From Ascarosepion bandense (Eukaryota; Mollusca; Cephalopoda; Sepiida; Sepiidae): a DNA stretch of 64,000 nucleotides. Of this stretch, positions 21,445-32,012 are shown piece after piece (position 1 is the stretch's first letter; every line of letters begins with the position of its first letter). The notes beneath the pieces were generated by a model. The model did not search any database. It saw only the letters and a program-made list of their open reading frames with translations, and had not been told where the DNA came from. The stretch lies in assembly GCA_037127315.1 (NCBI GenBank), contig JBBBDQ010001293.1, positions 2,020,001-2,084,000 of the forward strand, in the 5' to 3' direction. The position numbers and the translations under genes were made by a program.

Positions 21445-21835
21445 TTTTCTCTCAAATTTGAAGAGCAGACTTGAGGCAACTTGAGATCTAATTCTACAGA
21501 AGAATGTATAAGTACCATGGACATAACATTTGGAAAACATGGAAGTTTTCAGGAAGACAGAAAGAAAATGAGCACTTATACATAGAATCAAAAAGTGATA
21601 GTCAGAATGTCAAAGAAAGAATGCTTGGGGAATTTGTTGCTCACAGGACATAATTAAGGCTAGATGGAGAATAGGAAACAAAGAATAACTTAACTAACAA
21701 GCTTGTGCAAATGGATGGCAGAATAGAGTGTAGGAGGGATAGTAAGGAGACAAATATTAATTAGAACTATGAAAGATTGGAAATTGTGAAGATCATTAAT
21801 CACTCACTTTGAACTATACTATCGAATTCATAAAC
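21445..21835 (+). pseudogene. LINE2-family fragment, decayed
   Basis: Matches the LINE2 3' region: GACTTGAGGCAACTTGAGAT, TTCTACAGAAGAATG, ATGGACATAACAT, TTTGTTGCTCACAGGACATAA and CTTGTGCAAATGGATGGCAGA. Many indels. Confidence 0.6.
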
Positions 21836-21839
21836 CAAC

Positions 21840-23115
21840 CTTTTAATCCTATTGTCACAATGGGGTTGGTTCATATATATGGGGACAGTAATTGTGTGTT
21901 CCATCCCTAGTGTGAGCAGTGTGCAATTGAACTCATTGGAAACAATGCAAGCAGTTCTAAAAATAAGAACACAATGGTATATTGCTAGACATGGGTAATG
22001 GACTAAGAACAGTTAACGCCTGTAGATTAAATAAATAATTCAGTTCAAGATTTCTTGTATGTTATCCTGTTCAACATACATCTAATGAGGATCAGGGGAC
22101 ATAACAACTGAAACATTGTGGTAGCAACAACTGATATGCAGAAAAATTTCCAGATGTAAATAGTGTAAATAAACTTTATACTGTGAGGAATCATAAGGAA
22201 ATATAAAGAGAGAGATCGTATTTAATTGGAGCGAGAAAACTATCTTCTATTTGAGGCAAATTCAGATTAAAATATATTTATAATTTGAATGAACTTTAAA
22301 AGTATTACTAAGTTAATATTTATCTTGGCATTCCATTATAAAACAAAGGATTATGGGATAAAGAAACTTTTGAAATAAATAGTGAACTGCGACCTGCAGG
22401 CTAGTTGGATTTCAATTGCTCTATGTTTTTGGCAAACAAAACCTATATTTTAGTGCTATTCTCCCTGCAGTAATGGGGCCAATGTTTGTTTTGACTTTAT
22501 GTAATTCTGTTTTGCCTTATAAAATTATTTTTATCCGGTGTGAGATCATGTGAAAATATGTAAGGTTATTTTATTTTGACTTTATGGATTTTTCATAAGC
22601 TATTTATTTTCTCAATGCCTGGCACACTTATTTGAAACCATATATTTATCATGAAAAGCAATTTTTAGATTTGATATAAGGAACCCCTTAATGTCTTTTC
22701 TTACATACAATATTACCTGTATTGAATTATTTTTAAATGAGCTGAAGATCTTGCAAAGATTTCAACCTTAAATTAAAAAAAAATTTATATAATATAAAAG
22801 TTTAAAATTACTAAAAATAAGGATAAATATAAAAGCAATATTTGAGGTTAATTTTATCCTACAGGCTAAAATATTTTGAAATAAATACAAAGATTTAGCT
22901 CTACGGCACAAGGTCATTGCAAAAATAATTTGTCATTTACAGTTCAGCTTTAAGTCAGCATGTGAAAGTTTAAATTTAGCTTAGAGCATGTTCTTATTTA
23001 TATTATTTGCCAAAGAAAAAGAAACATAATCTAAAATTAAGAAAAACTATTTTATTTGAATTTTCCTATTTCTAAATACATTGATTACAAAACAGGAAAA
23101 TCTTGTTAAAAACAA
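21840..23115. other. No gene seen
   Basis: AT-rich, without long frames, tandem repeats or recognised elements. Confidence 0.5.
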
Positions 23116-23119
23116 AGAC

Positions 23120-23330
23120 AAGTGTGCTACTGTGTGGTATCAATCTTCCTCTATGGCAGTGAATGTTGGACAATTTCTTCACAGACAAAGAGGAGACTTG
23201 AGGCAACAGATGGTAGTTCTACAGAAGAATGCTGAGAATATCATGGACACAGCATGAGACTAATGAGAAAATTTTAAGGAAAATGGAAGCAAATAAGACA
23301 TTAAAAAAAAATTTTTTTTCATCCCAATCA
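23120..23330 (+). pseudogene. LINE2-family fragment
   Basis: SVFLYGSECWTISSQTKRRL-like reading (GGTATCAATCTTCCTCTATGG...), then TTCTACAGAAGAATGCTGAGAATATCATGG split by small indels. This is the RT thumb/connection region of the LINE2 family. Confidence 0.65.
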
Positions 23331-23475
23331 AGGAAACAAAGCCACTAACATGCAGCGGGGGTTACTGAGTGTGAAAGAATAAAAAAAAAAATTTTTAAAG
23401 ACAGAGAAAAATAAAAGAACTGGAATTAAGAAGACAGGAGAAAATGATTGCTATTGCATTTAAATTTTTGAAGAA
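23320..23475 (-). pseudogene. LINE1 3' tail, decayed, minus strand
   Basis: AAGCCACTAACATGCAGCGG, GTTACTGAGTGTG and ATTGCATTTAAATTTTTG match minus-strand LINE1 tails at 40700-40860 and 49260-49410. Confidence 0.5.
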
Positions 23476-23539
23476 CAACCTAACTAGAAAAAACAATGCT
23501 AGAAAAGAACAAAATCCAAAGAAGGATCTGCAATATAAT

Positions 23540-23910
23540 CAATCCTGACTTGGCAGCTTGCCTTTCAGTCACTTTCTCTCCAAAGTGATGTGGCTTCTCT
23601 CTGTCTTTTTTATAAGTATTTTCATGGTAACTGCTCTGATGTGCTTTTTTCCTGGGCATCCTGATCACATGTATTTACTCATACTACTAGACTGGCATCA
23701 AGGTCCTTGATGCCAATTGCTTCTCTGATAGCTACAATCTCCAAATGTTTAAATACAATGTCAATTGCTATTTTTCATCTACTTGATTCTCATCTATCTC
23801 TTATATTTTCTTCAACATCTCCAGTACTTTTTTCATTCTCTCACTGGAAACTCCTCTGCACCAGCGGCATTTCTGCCTTGCTTGGGGTGAAATGATTATA
23901 AAAAAAAGAG
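23540..23910 (+). pseudogene. LINE1 3' end, decayed, plus strand
   Basis: Shows CAGCTTGCCTTTCAGTCACT, CTTTTTTATAAGTATTTTC, TAGACTGGCATCAAGG, GCTACAATCTCCAAATGTTTA and the CCTTGCTTGGGGTGAAATGA tail plus A-run of the LINE1 family. Confidence 0.7.
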
Positions 23911-23965
23911 TTCCTCAAGCAAGAAATGCAAAAAAAGTAACTTAGCATAGAACTTATGGAATGAA

Positions 23966-24058
23966 TTCAAATGGAATTTGAACACGGCTCTTCAATTTCT
24001 CATTCCAAGCTGATATGTATTGCACCTCTACGCACATTCACAACCAATGCCAAAAGCT
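23966..24058 (-). repeat. SINE1 head fragment
   Basis: Inverse of the tRNA-derived SINE1 head (B-box side GAATTCAAATGGAATTTGAA through the ATATGTATTGCACC A-box side). Confidence 0.6.
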
Positions 24059-24189
24059 GATCTCCATGAAAGAAAGATTATGTTATTGCAATTATCAAGG
24101 TATTATCAATTTAGAGTTCTTAGAATGCAATGAAACACTAAATGAACATTTCATGTTTATCAGCTCTAACATGTCCATAAAAGTTTGGT

Positions 24190-24500
24190 CAAGAGGTATC
24201 CTCCACTTATTAAAGAAAAATTGTTGTTCACCTCTGCGACAATGAAGGCTATATAATTCTGAAACTCAATCACCTGTTCTACTCCACCCACCTTATTGAC
24301 CCTGACCTCACACTGATTGATTATAACCTTTTTTGTTTGCTTTAAAATGCTTTGATGTGCAAAAGTTTATTGAAAACCAGATGTGTCAGTTTGTTGAAAA
24401 CTTTCTCATATCGAAACTTGCAGAATTTTATTCAGAAGTAATTGAAGAGCTACCTTATAACTGGCAAAAAGTCACTGCAAATAATGGTGAAAATTAAATT
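24190..24500 (+). pseudogene. Mariner-type transposase C-terminal remnant
   Basis: Frameshifted reading gives CDNEGYIILKLNHLF, DPDLTLIDYNLF (third catalytic D and the SDYHLF-like motif), then KFIENQMCQFVENFLISKLA and EFYSEVIEELPYNWQKV. This matches the C-terminal half of mariner transposases. Earlier motifs are absent. SINE1 heads flank it at 23966 and 24683. Confidence 0.7.
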
Positions 24501-24682
24501 AAATAAAATGTAACTCTAGTATGCTTTTCGAAAGAATGACTTTGATAAATAAAAAAGAAAATTATTTATTAATATTATGAAATAAATTTAAGCTGTAAAA
24601 TCTTCATATTACAAGATCAATGTAAAATTAGTGATTTATTTATTTCACATGGCCTAGTGAAACTGTTAGCATAAAACTTATG

Positions 24683-24770
24683 GAATGAATTCAAATGGAA
24701 TTTGAACTCACTTCTCCAATTTTTAATTCCAAGCAGATATGTATTGCACCTCTACGCACATCCCCAACCA
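24683..24770 (-). repeat. SINE1 head fragment, near-duplicate of 23966-24058
   Basis: Shares the unusual extension CCAATGYCAAAAGCTGATCT with the copy at 23966-24080, so the pair arose by segmental duplication rather than two insertions. Confidence 0.6.
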
Positions 24771-24837
24771 ATGTCAAAAGCTGATCTCCATAAAAGAAAG
24801 GTTATGTAAAATTAGTGATTCATTTTATTTCACATGG

Positions 24838-25145
24838 CCTAGTGAATAAAAGTGTTGGCTGGATCCAGTGACTTCATCCAAAAAGGTGCAAGTTCAATAA
24901 CTGGCTACAGCAGAGATGGACAAAAAAAACTTAGAGATTTGAGTTAAAGGGAGATAACTAAGGCATCCTGAAGTGGCATGACTCATGGAACGAGAACAAT
25001 CTACTCCAGAGAACAAAATAAAGAGTTCAGTTCAAAATTCCAATTACCTGAAGAAGTTCAGATTATAAAATAGCCGAAATGTCATGAATATGACACTAAA
25101 GATGAGGAGAATAGTACAAATAATGTAAACAATTACAATACCTCA
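24838..25145 (+). repeat. SINE3 copy with hammerhead-like tail
   Basis: Head GGCCTAGTGAATAA (A box-like) and GCAAGTTCAATAACTGG (B box-like), a GGCTACAGCAGAGATGG block, then CCTGAAGAAG, AGCCGAAATG and the hairpin GTCAT-GAAT-ATGAC. The equivalent hairpin in the copy near 59020 is GCCAT-AAAC-ATGGC, a compensatory change. Confidence 0.65.
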
Positions 25146-25539
25146 TCTCACAAATATTATTTATTTTTATTTACTAATGCTTCATCAATAACAGGTTCAA
25201 GATGGTTACTAAGTGTGGTTGTTGTAAATGAGGTGGGGAAAGAGGAATTTAAAATGCATATTATAAGGACAATGTAAGATATAAATCAGTGACCCCTGGC
25301 ATGACCAAGATTCTAGATGTAAGGGAAGCATCCTTTTGAGAGGCTGATTTAAAAACAGCAGTTCAGATTAAGAACTGTTTTATTGGGACTTGCTCAAAGG
25401 AACATGCATAGTGTATCAAAGCTGTGAAGGTCTGAGCTGGTGAAACATCATCCAAATATCTACCATAGTAGCAATATAGCAAAAAACGTTAGCAGTACTT
25501 CATCTGTAGACTTGTAGGATGGAGTCACCTTTCATTATT

Positions 25540-26005
25540 CATCACCCACAAATATGTGTAGACATTTTTGAAAGTTGACAAGATTGATCAGTGAGGACTG
25601 GGCAACAGCAGCCCAGATATATCAGCAGTACTTCATTCTTGTTCTGATTTGGCTCTTGTAAAAATAGAGCATATCACCAGGAGTTAGGTATTTTCTGAAA
25701 TGATAAAAGAAACCAATCATTTTTTCATCATCTTTTGTGATAGCATTAATATATATGTTCCATCTGAGATCAGGAATGAGCTTTAGACTCAGTAGGCATG
25801 TGAGGCCTCTTTGCGGATATAACCACTCATTAGGATTGGTGCAGGTCTGCTTGGTGATGGTGTAACATTAAGAGTTTACTTTTGGATGACTTGTTGGTAA
25901 CATTTATGCCAACAAGTCTTATTTCCATTGAGCAGTGAGAGCTAGCTCAGATGAAAAATCAGCTGTAAGGCACTTCTCATCAAGATATTTGGAGATGTAC
26001 TTATT
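25540..26005 (-). pseudogene. LINE1-type reverse transcriptase, C-terminal half
   Basis: The minus-strand frame with stops reads KYLDEKCLTADFSSELALTA, QWK, then IPDLRWNIYINAITKDDEKM, IGFFYHFRKYLTPGDMLYFY, KSQIRTRMKYC and YIWAAVAQSSL. This is the thumb and post-thumb region of a Jockey/CR1-like non-LTR RT (GVxLxxDLxW, YKSxIRPxMEYC). It would precede the NLQLRRVCNVIG segment seen in other copies, so it belongs to the same or a related LINE1 family. The RT palm (YxDD) is missing. Confidence 0.75.
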
Positions 26006-26584
26006 TTCTATTAACTGCATCTAAAAGTGTTCTTGGGCAGATCATTAATATAACTTTAAATCATTTATTAGTAAGTTTAACTATAGCTATACTTGAAAAA
26101 TAATCACCTTTTGTTCAGTCTTGATTTTTAGATTATTTACGAAAATAAATAAAAAAAATAAAATACGAAAAACTATTTAATTTGATTTCATTTTTGACTG
26201 TTTTTTTCTTGACAAATTCTTATATTTTATTGCTCTTGTTATACTTATTTGTTTCCTGTAGGTGGTTCCTTGTAATTCCATTCTATAAGTTGGTAATGAC
26301 ACCCGTTTACATTGTTCAGGCGTGGAAGTTAATTAGTAAAGTTTGATCTTTTCTAATTAATCAAATTAATTAAATTTCAGTAAAAATAAAAAGAACAATA
26401 ATAAAAGTGTTGATGATGATTAAATGGATTTTTTCCAAAAAATTCTCATTTTTATTGCATTACAATTTGCAATAATGTTTCAACAATCATCATAATCATA
26501 ATCATTTCAATCATGATCATAGCAACCATCATAATACAAGTATAGGATTCAGTAGTAGTTTTTAAGCTTGTTGCTGTATTGCTA

Positions 26585-26830
26585 AGTGGTATCTGTCCTT
26601 GTATATTGCAGTAAATGTTGGGCAGTTTCCCTAAGAACAAGGTAGAAAACTAGAACAGCAGAAATTTGGTTCAAGAGAAGGAAACAAAATTTTAGAGACA
26701 GAACGAAAAATTTATAAAGAAAAAGGACAACAATTATACTCAAATTCAAGAACGAACATATAAAATTTCTTTGGCACATAATGATGAAGGAGGGCTAGGA
26801 GAATTTGATACTCACAGAATATAAAGGGAG
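26585..26830 (+). pseudogene. LINE2-family fragment
   Basis: GTATATTGCAGTAAATGTTG (YGSECW region), GGTAGAAAACTAGAACAGCAG, then AATGATGAAGGAGGGCTAGG and TGATACTCACAGAATATAAA match LINE2 copies at 28500 and 30150. Confidence 0.65.
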
Positions 26831-27714
26831 CTTGGATCATTTTCCTCATTATATGCTCTAGAAATTTCATTTTTCTCTTTCTAATGCTAAGTATTGTTTT
26901 TGTTTTAATTTTCTTAAAACTTGCTGTTCACATGTTTTGTTCATGGTATTTTTAGTTTGTCAATTACACTATCTTAAAAAGACTGGACTACTAAGTTAAT
27001 AAGGCGACATTGTTACCGAGTGAACCTTGACCTTTAAAACACCATTGATAGAAAATTTGGTCTTAAAGTTCATGCAGTGTTTTTCTTCCTGTCTTTTTAG
27101 CATTTTTTTTAATGCAACACCACATTTTCTTTTACAGGAGAAAGCAAAAGTCATGAAATATTGTTTAAGCATTTTAACAAGGATAATACCAATAAGAAAA
27201 GAAAAAAGATCAGATAAAAAGAATAAATACCAAAACGAAAATATGTGAATTTTTATAACAATCAAAATCAATAACATAAAAAAATTACAAAATGTCTGGA
27301 AATGAAACTTTAAATGGCACAATAGTCTACTAATAAGACAACCAAATTCTATTCCAATTATAGTGTTTTCAAGAAAGCATTTTTTTTTCTAAAGGTTTTT
27401 TTAAATAATAATTACAGTATTACAGAGAATGGTGGACATATTTAAAAAGAGTTCACAAATGCTGGTTTCTAAAAAAGATTTACACTATTCAAATGCACTG
27501 ATATAAAGAGTCAATTTCATTAATAAAACTTTGTACAAGGTGTCAAAAAAAAAAAAAACTGACATCATTTAAAATGTGAATATCAGAGTAACTACACACC
27601 CCAGGCAAACAAAATTAAATAGGCTTCATTTTGAACAATTAAATATTTATTTATCAAAATTTGAACAAGAGGTTCAATAGGATGTAAAATTTATAACCAA
27701 TTTCTCAAAACTTC

Positions 27715-28345
27715 ACAAATGTTTAGTATGTGCAACATCTGAGGCATGGCACATGTCAAGTTAGTAGTGCAGCTCCTGCCAAACGTGCTGCAGTATGTCT
27801 TGCATGACATTCTACATTTTTTTTTTATAACCATAGTGCCCCAAGCAAGGCATTTTACTGCCACTGTTTTGCAGGGAGTTACATAGGAGAAAAGTTATGA
27901 GAAAAAGTGACAGGTTATAGGGGGTATCAGGAAATGGGTAAGAGAAAGATGAGAATATTGATGAGAGTGGAGTGGACAGAGAAAGAAGCATGAGAGAGAG
28001 GATGCAGGTTAGTGAGATAGGAGATGAATATTGACTTTACATTTGAATTCTTAAAGATTGTAGTTGTTGGGGAAGCAAGTAAATGGAAGGGAATTCCACA
28101 GGTGGGAAGTGTGAGAAAAGAAGCTGATGGAGTAGAATTTGCATTTACAATTTATTGGTTTCACAGTAAAAGGGATTGCAAGAAGAGGGAAGATTTAGGT
28201 CTGTCCATTCACACAGCCCCAAAGAAAAATCACATAGTGTCAAGTCGGGTGAACATGCTGGCCATTTGAACAGCTTATTCTTATTATCACTGGCACACCT
28301 GATTGATCTTCCTGGTAGATTTTCATTGAGATTAGTCTACAAAGA
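27715..28345 (-). pseudogene. IS630/mariner-type transposase split by a LINE1 insertion
   Basis: Minus strand: LNENLPGRSIRCASDN, then FKWPACSPDLTLCDF (catalytic D in SPDLTxxDFFLW) near 28200-28340. After about 370 bp of LINE1 tail the C-terminal block MQDILQHVWQELHYxLDMCH follows near 27720-27805. The two halves belong together in family alignments, so the LINE tail (27812-28178) interrupts the transposase. Same orientation for both. Inactive. Confidence 0.75.
27812..28178 (-). pseudogene. LINE1 3' end inserted in transposase
   Basis: Poly-A/T run near 27820, tail CCCCAAGCAAGGCATTTTAC (inverse of the LINE1 3' end), 3' UTR, then an RT C-terminal segment decayed around 28050-28170. No clear target-site duplication was seen. 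Confidence 0.75.
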
Positions 28346-28424
28346 CAAAATAGTTTTTACTCATTTTGTTAAAAATTGAGATCATTTGAGCGAGAATTGG
28401 CTACTGAACATGTGAGCAATGACG

Positions 28425-28735
28425 AGGTTTTTTGAGAGAATGGTAAAAAAAAAGGGAATTCTTACTTAACATCAGGAAGAGACAGCTGAAGTTTCTGTGA
28501 CATGTAATGAGGAAGGAGGGCTTGGAGAATCTCATACTCACAGGGTGGATAGAGGGAAAGAGAGACAAGGGAAAACAGCATGCGACATACTTGATGGGCT
28601 TAAGCAAATGGATGACAGAGCAAGGTTTGGAAGAAACAACAAGAGAAAAGTTGAATTACTAAGATTTACAAAGAACAGGAAGGTGTGGAGGGCCATGATT
28701 TACCACTTCCTAAATAGACACGGTATATAAAGGAA
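28425..28735 (+). pseudogene. LINE2-family 3' end
   Basis: ACATGTGAGCAATGACGAGG, then GCTGAAGTTTCTGTGACATG, GAATCTCATACTCACAGGGTG, AACAAGAGAAAAGTTG and the 3' CACGGTATATAAAGGAAG end match 30035-30377. Coding frames are shifted. Confidence 0.75.
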
Positions 28736-29139
28736 GTATTAGATTATAAAATGTCAATTTTTTTGGACTCTGTATTATGCAAACCAAACTGACATGCTGA
28801 TATTTTTTTTGTACCAGTGTATACTGACTGATGCTAGATTAAGAAAACCTTGTTTTAATTCTTTTAAAATACCATAACCCCTCAGGATGTCTGTGTGCAC
28901 AATTCTTTATGGATTGTTTTTCTTCACTATCTTTCAAGTAGAGCATCTATCTTGCTAATCATTGCTGTGTCACAGTTGTCTATAGAAAAATATAGGATGT
29001 TCTATTAAGATGGATCAAAGTTAGCAGTGAATAAATCAGTGTTACTGGTGAAATTTTATTGATTTTACTACTGGATCATGTTATTTGAGTCATGGCAATA
29101 GCCTGACTTGAATGCTATGGATATCAAATATTTTAGGGT

Positions 29140-29500
29140 TCCAACAGAACAGCACTACATGCCACATAGCCAATTTAACAATGGCTTAATTGAATGAGAA
29201 ATTCCCAGGTTGCATCATCTCCTGAAACTGTGATGTCAGTTGGCCATCATGATCGTGCAACTTGATGTCTTTAGATTTCTTCCTTTGGGGTCATCTCAAA
29301 AGTAAGGTCTATGCCAACAAGCCAACAATAGTTCAACAGCTGAAGGTTAAGATAATAAGGCAAGATCGAGGAGCAACTATGTTTGAGAGTTCTTATGAAA
29401 AGGTCTTGGAAGGTAGTATTATAGAATTGTTAGGCATAATATATTTGAAAAAACTGAATTCTAAGAACTCTAGAAATAGGCAAGAACACCACTAATAGGA
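29140..29500 (+). pseudogene. IS630/mariner-type transposase fragment, plus strand
   Basis: Reading QQNSTTCHIANLTMA, LNEKFPGCIISRNCDVSWP, then CNLMSLDFFLWGHLKSKVYA, NKPTIVQQLKV shows the second catalytic region (decayed QDGAxxH to QNSTTCH), the third-D block SLDFFLWG and the following helix. It ends within about 50 bp of a PLE fragment on the opposite strand. Confidence 0.75.
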
Positions 29501-30690
29501 GATCCCATGGGTAAACCAATTTTTTATTTATAAAGCGTGTTGTTAAAAGAGAAATAACAATGGTTAGTGATTAATGTGCATATTTTTATGGCTATTTGGA
29601 TGGGTAGGGTGAGCTTTACTTTGGATTTTTTGAGATGGTTTATAAGAATGTTTAGACATCTTTTAATGGGTATGTTAGTATAAAAACTGAGTGCATGGTC
29701 ATCAGCAAAAGATACAGCCCAAAATGCCAAATACAGGTGGGGGATAACAGAATCAAACAAGTACAAGAATTTAAGTACCTAGAAAGTGTTCTAACAGTAG
29801 ATGGAAAGTTCGACATGGAGATCCGAAGGCGAATTAGCATGGCAAAGGACGCGTTCCAGAAGTTGGGTAAAGTACTAACACATAGGAAAATTTCACTAGA
29901 AACAAAGAAAAGAGTGCTGGATTGCTATGTGATGTCAGTTCTTCAATACGGTATTGAATGCTGGACAATATCATCGAAAATGAGGACAAAACTGGAAGCA
30001 GCGAAAATGTGATTCTACAGAAGGATGCTGCGGATATCGTGGACTGAGCATGCAAGAAACGATGAGGTGTTGGAAAGAATGGCAACAAAAAGGAAATTAA
30101 TACTGAGCATCAAGGAAGAGACAACTGAAGTTCCTGGGACACGCAATGAGGAAGGAGAGCCTGGAGAACCTGATACTGACTGGACAGATAGAAGGAAGGA
30201 GAGACAGAGGAAGGCAGCGGATAACATATTTGCAGGGCCTGATCAGGTGGATGACGGAACGGGGGTTGCCAGGAGCAACATGAGCAAGCATACTAAGAGC
30301 CACAAGGGATAGGGAGACGTGGAGAGCCATGATCGCCTACGTCCTGAAGGGACAGAGCACATAGAAGAAGAAGAAGAAGTATAGAGTGATTTCATATCCT
30401 AACTTGCCATAGATAAGTTAATCATATTAATATTTCTAATTTTATAGAGTAAGTCACCTGAGTGTCTGATATGTGTAGTGCTAATGGTGCCTAGGAATGG
30501 TGTAAGTATTTTAGTGATAGCTCTAGTTAATCTATGGAGAACAGTGTTAATAACAGATATAATAGGTCTAATGGGAATGTTTGACTTATGAGTTTTGAGT
30601 AAGCCATATAGTATGCATATGGTGGAGTGATATTCTAGTAATTTTGACTGTGTATATCTATATATATTTGCGGCCATACATATTTTGTAA
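29440..30690 (-). pseudogene. PLE reverse transcriptase fragment interrupted by LINE2
   Basis: Minus strand from 30690: ICILYGLLKTHKSNIPIRPI, ISVINTVLHRLTRAITKIL, HIRHSGDLLYKI, then DMKSLYT at 30384-30400. After the LINE2 insertion the frame resumes with FYTNIPIKRCLNILINHLKK and ends with GLPMGSPIS near 29500 and a decayed LxYFxSS segment. These are consecutive RT motifs of a Penelope-like element. Stops and a frameshift make it inactive. A (TA)n tract lies 20-60 bp upstream (30709-30748). Confidence 0.85.
29683..30377 (+). mobile_element. LINE2 (RTE-like) 3' end inserted in PLE, with TSD
   Basis: The insertion is flanked by AGTATA at 29677-29682 and 30378-30383, and removing it restores the PLE reading. 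It encodes KTECMVISKRYSPKCQIQ, FKYLESVLTVDGKFDMEIRR, ISMAKDAFQKLGKVLTHRK, LDCYVMSVLQYGIECWTIS, a stop at 30009-30011 within the KMxFYRRMLR segment, then MLRISWTEHARNDEVLE and, after a frameshift, LKFLGHAMR- and WMTERGLPGAT-type segments. It is the C-terminal part of a non-LTR RT, 5'-truncated, ending in (GAA)n at 30363-30377. The 3' (GAA)n instead of poly-A and the domain order suggest an RTE-like clade. Confidence 0.85.
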
Positions 30691-30703
30691 TATCAAATCA
30701 TTG

Positions 30704-30708
<5 letters not shown>

Positions 30709-30748
<40 letters not shown>
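30709..30748. repeat. (TA)n microsatellite
   Basis: Left border of the foldback element at 30785-31575. Confidence 0.95.
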
Positions 30749-30751
<3 letters not shown>

Positions 30752-30784
30752 TTATATATATGGAAAGGAATCTGACAAGATGAA

Positions 30785-31574
30785 TAGAATAAGTAAAGAA
30801 CAAGTAGGAAAAAATATCTTTAATCTAACATGTTTTACTTATAACAAGCTTTAATTTTATTATTATTATTTTTATACTTTCATATTTTTATCTTGCTTTG
30901 TTATTTACTATTATTTATTATGGTATATCATTTTTTTTAATTAATTGTAATATTGCAATGATTTATTATGGTAATTTATATGTATGTTTCTTATTCATAT
31001 ATTATGACTTAATTATGTTATTATAATAATTTTAATAAATAGTTATTTAGCATTTTATAATTTAATTGAATGATTTTAACCATTACCATTATTTAAAAAA
31101 AAATTAATTTTAATTTATAAAAAGTTTGCTTCATACATTTTTTTCACTAGAATTTCAAACAGAAATATATTCGTTTACGATTCGTACATGATTTTCTCAA
31201 GTTATTTAGAATAGAAAATCGTTCCATTATTTGACAAGTGAATACCTCTTTACTGATTCATAAACACATTTTCAAACATGATTTCTCTCAATACATACAT
31301 TCATAACTGATTTCTCTGATTATAATTTAAAAATTACACGTCGACACACACAGTTAAACAGACATAAGTTTTTTCTTGTACATTTAATATTCATCCATTG
31401 CTTTATCACATGTGACATGTGACAAGTATCTGACCAAAAAACTATAGCTTATTGAACATACTGTCTCTCAAATTTTTAAATCATTTGTCTTTAATAAACC
31501 TCTGAAAAAGCTTGTTATAAGTGAAACATGTTAGATTAAAGATATTTTTTCCTACTTGTTCTTTACTTATTTTA

Positions 31575-31577
<3 letters not shown>
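30785..31577. repeat. Foldback element bracketed by (TA)n, hammerhead-like arms
   Basis: Arms at about 30788-30856 and 31498-31575 are inverted (ATAAGTAAAGAACAAGTAGG and its complement). The right arm reads CTGAAAA, GCTT/AAGT stem II, GAAAC and the palindrome ACATGT. One hammerhead core position (G8) is A. The AT-rich interior (about 640 bp) shows no gene. (TA)n lies outside both ends (30709-30748, 31579-31605). Confidence 0.65.
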
Positions 31578-31612
<35 letters not shown>

Positions 31613-31674
31613 TGCATCCACCCCCACACACACACGTGTGTGCTCCCATATATACAGGGTGCAGCAGAAATACC

Positions 31675-31740
31675 TCCCACATTAGTAAGACATTAGTACC
31701 AATGTTATCATACAACTAATGTCTTACCACGATGTGGGAG
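31675..31740. repeat. Hairpin-forming inverted repeat
   Basis: CTCCCACATTAGTAAGACAT and ATGTCTTACCACGATGTGGGAG pair with short mismatches across a 30-base loop. An ACAGGGTG motif just upstream resembles the end of a Tc1/mariner-like element, so it may be a MITE fragment. Confidence 0.5.
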
Positions 31741-31875
31741 TTTCTACTATTAGACTTTGAAAAACAGAAGCTACTTTGACATGTATGCATCACTCATTCA
31801 GTAATGGATTAGAGCACTCTGGCTATTGGGCGGGCATAATGACAATATACTCACAAAAATATCTGCCTTCTTCTA

Positions 31876-32012
31876 CCAAACGCCCATAGCCCAGAGGTAG
31901 AATCGCTGACTGACGCCAATTTGGTCGGGTTTCAATCCTGGGTTAAAAGTAATCGGAGTCTAACGGTACTGATGAGCTGTGATACAGCGAAACAGATCTG
32001 TCTGCGGATGAC

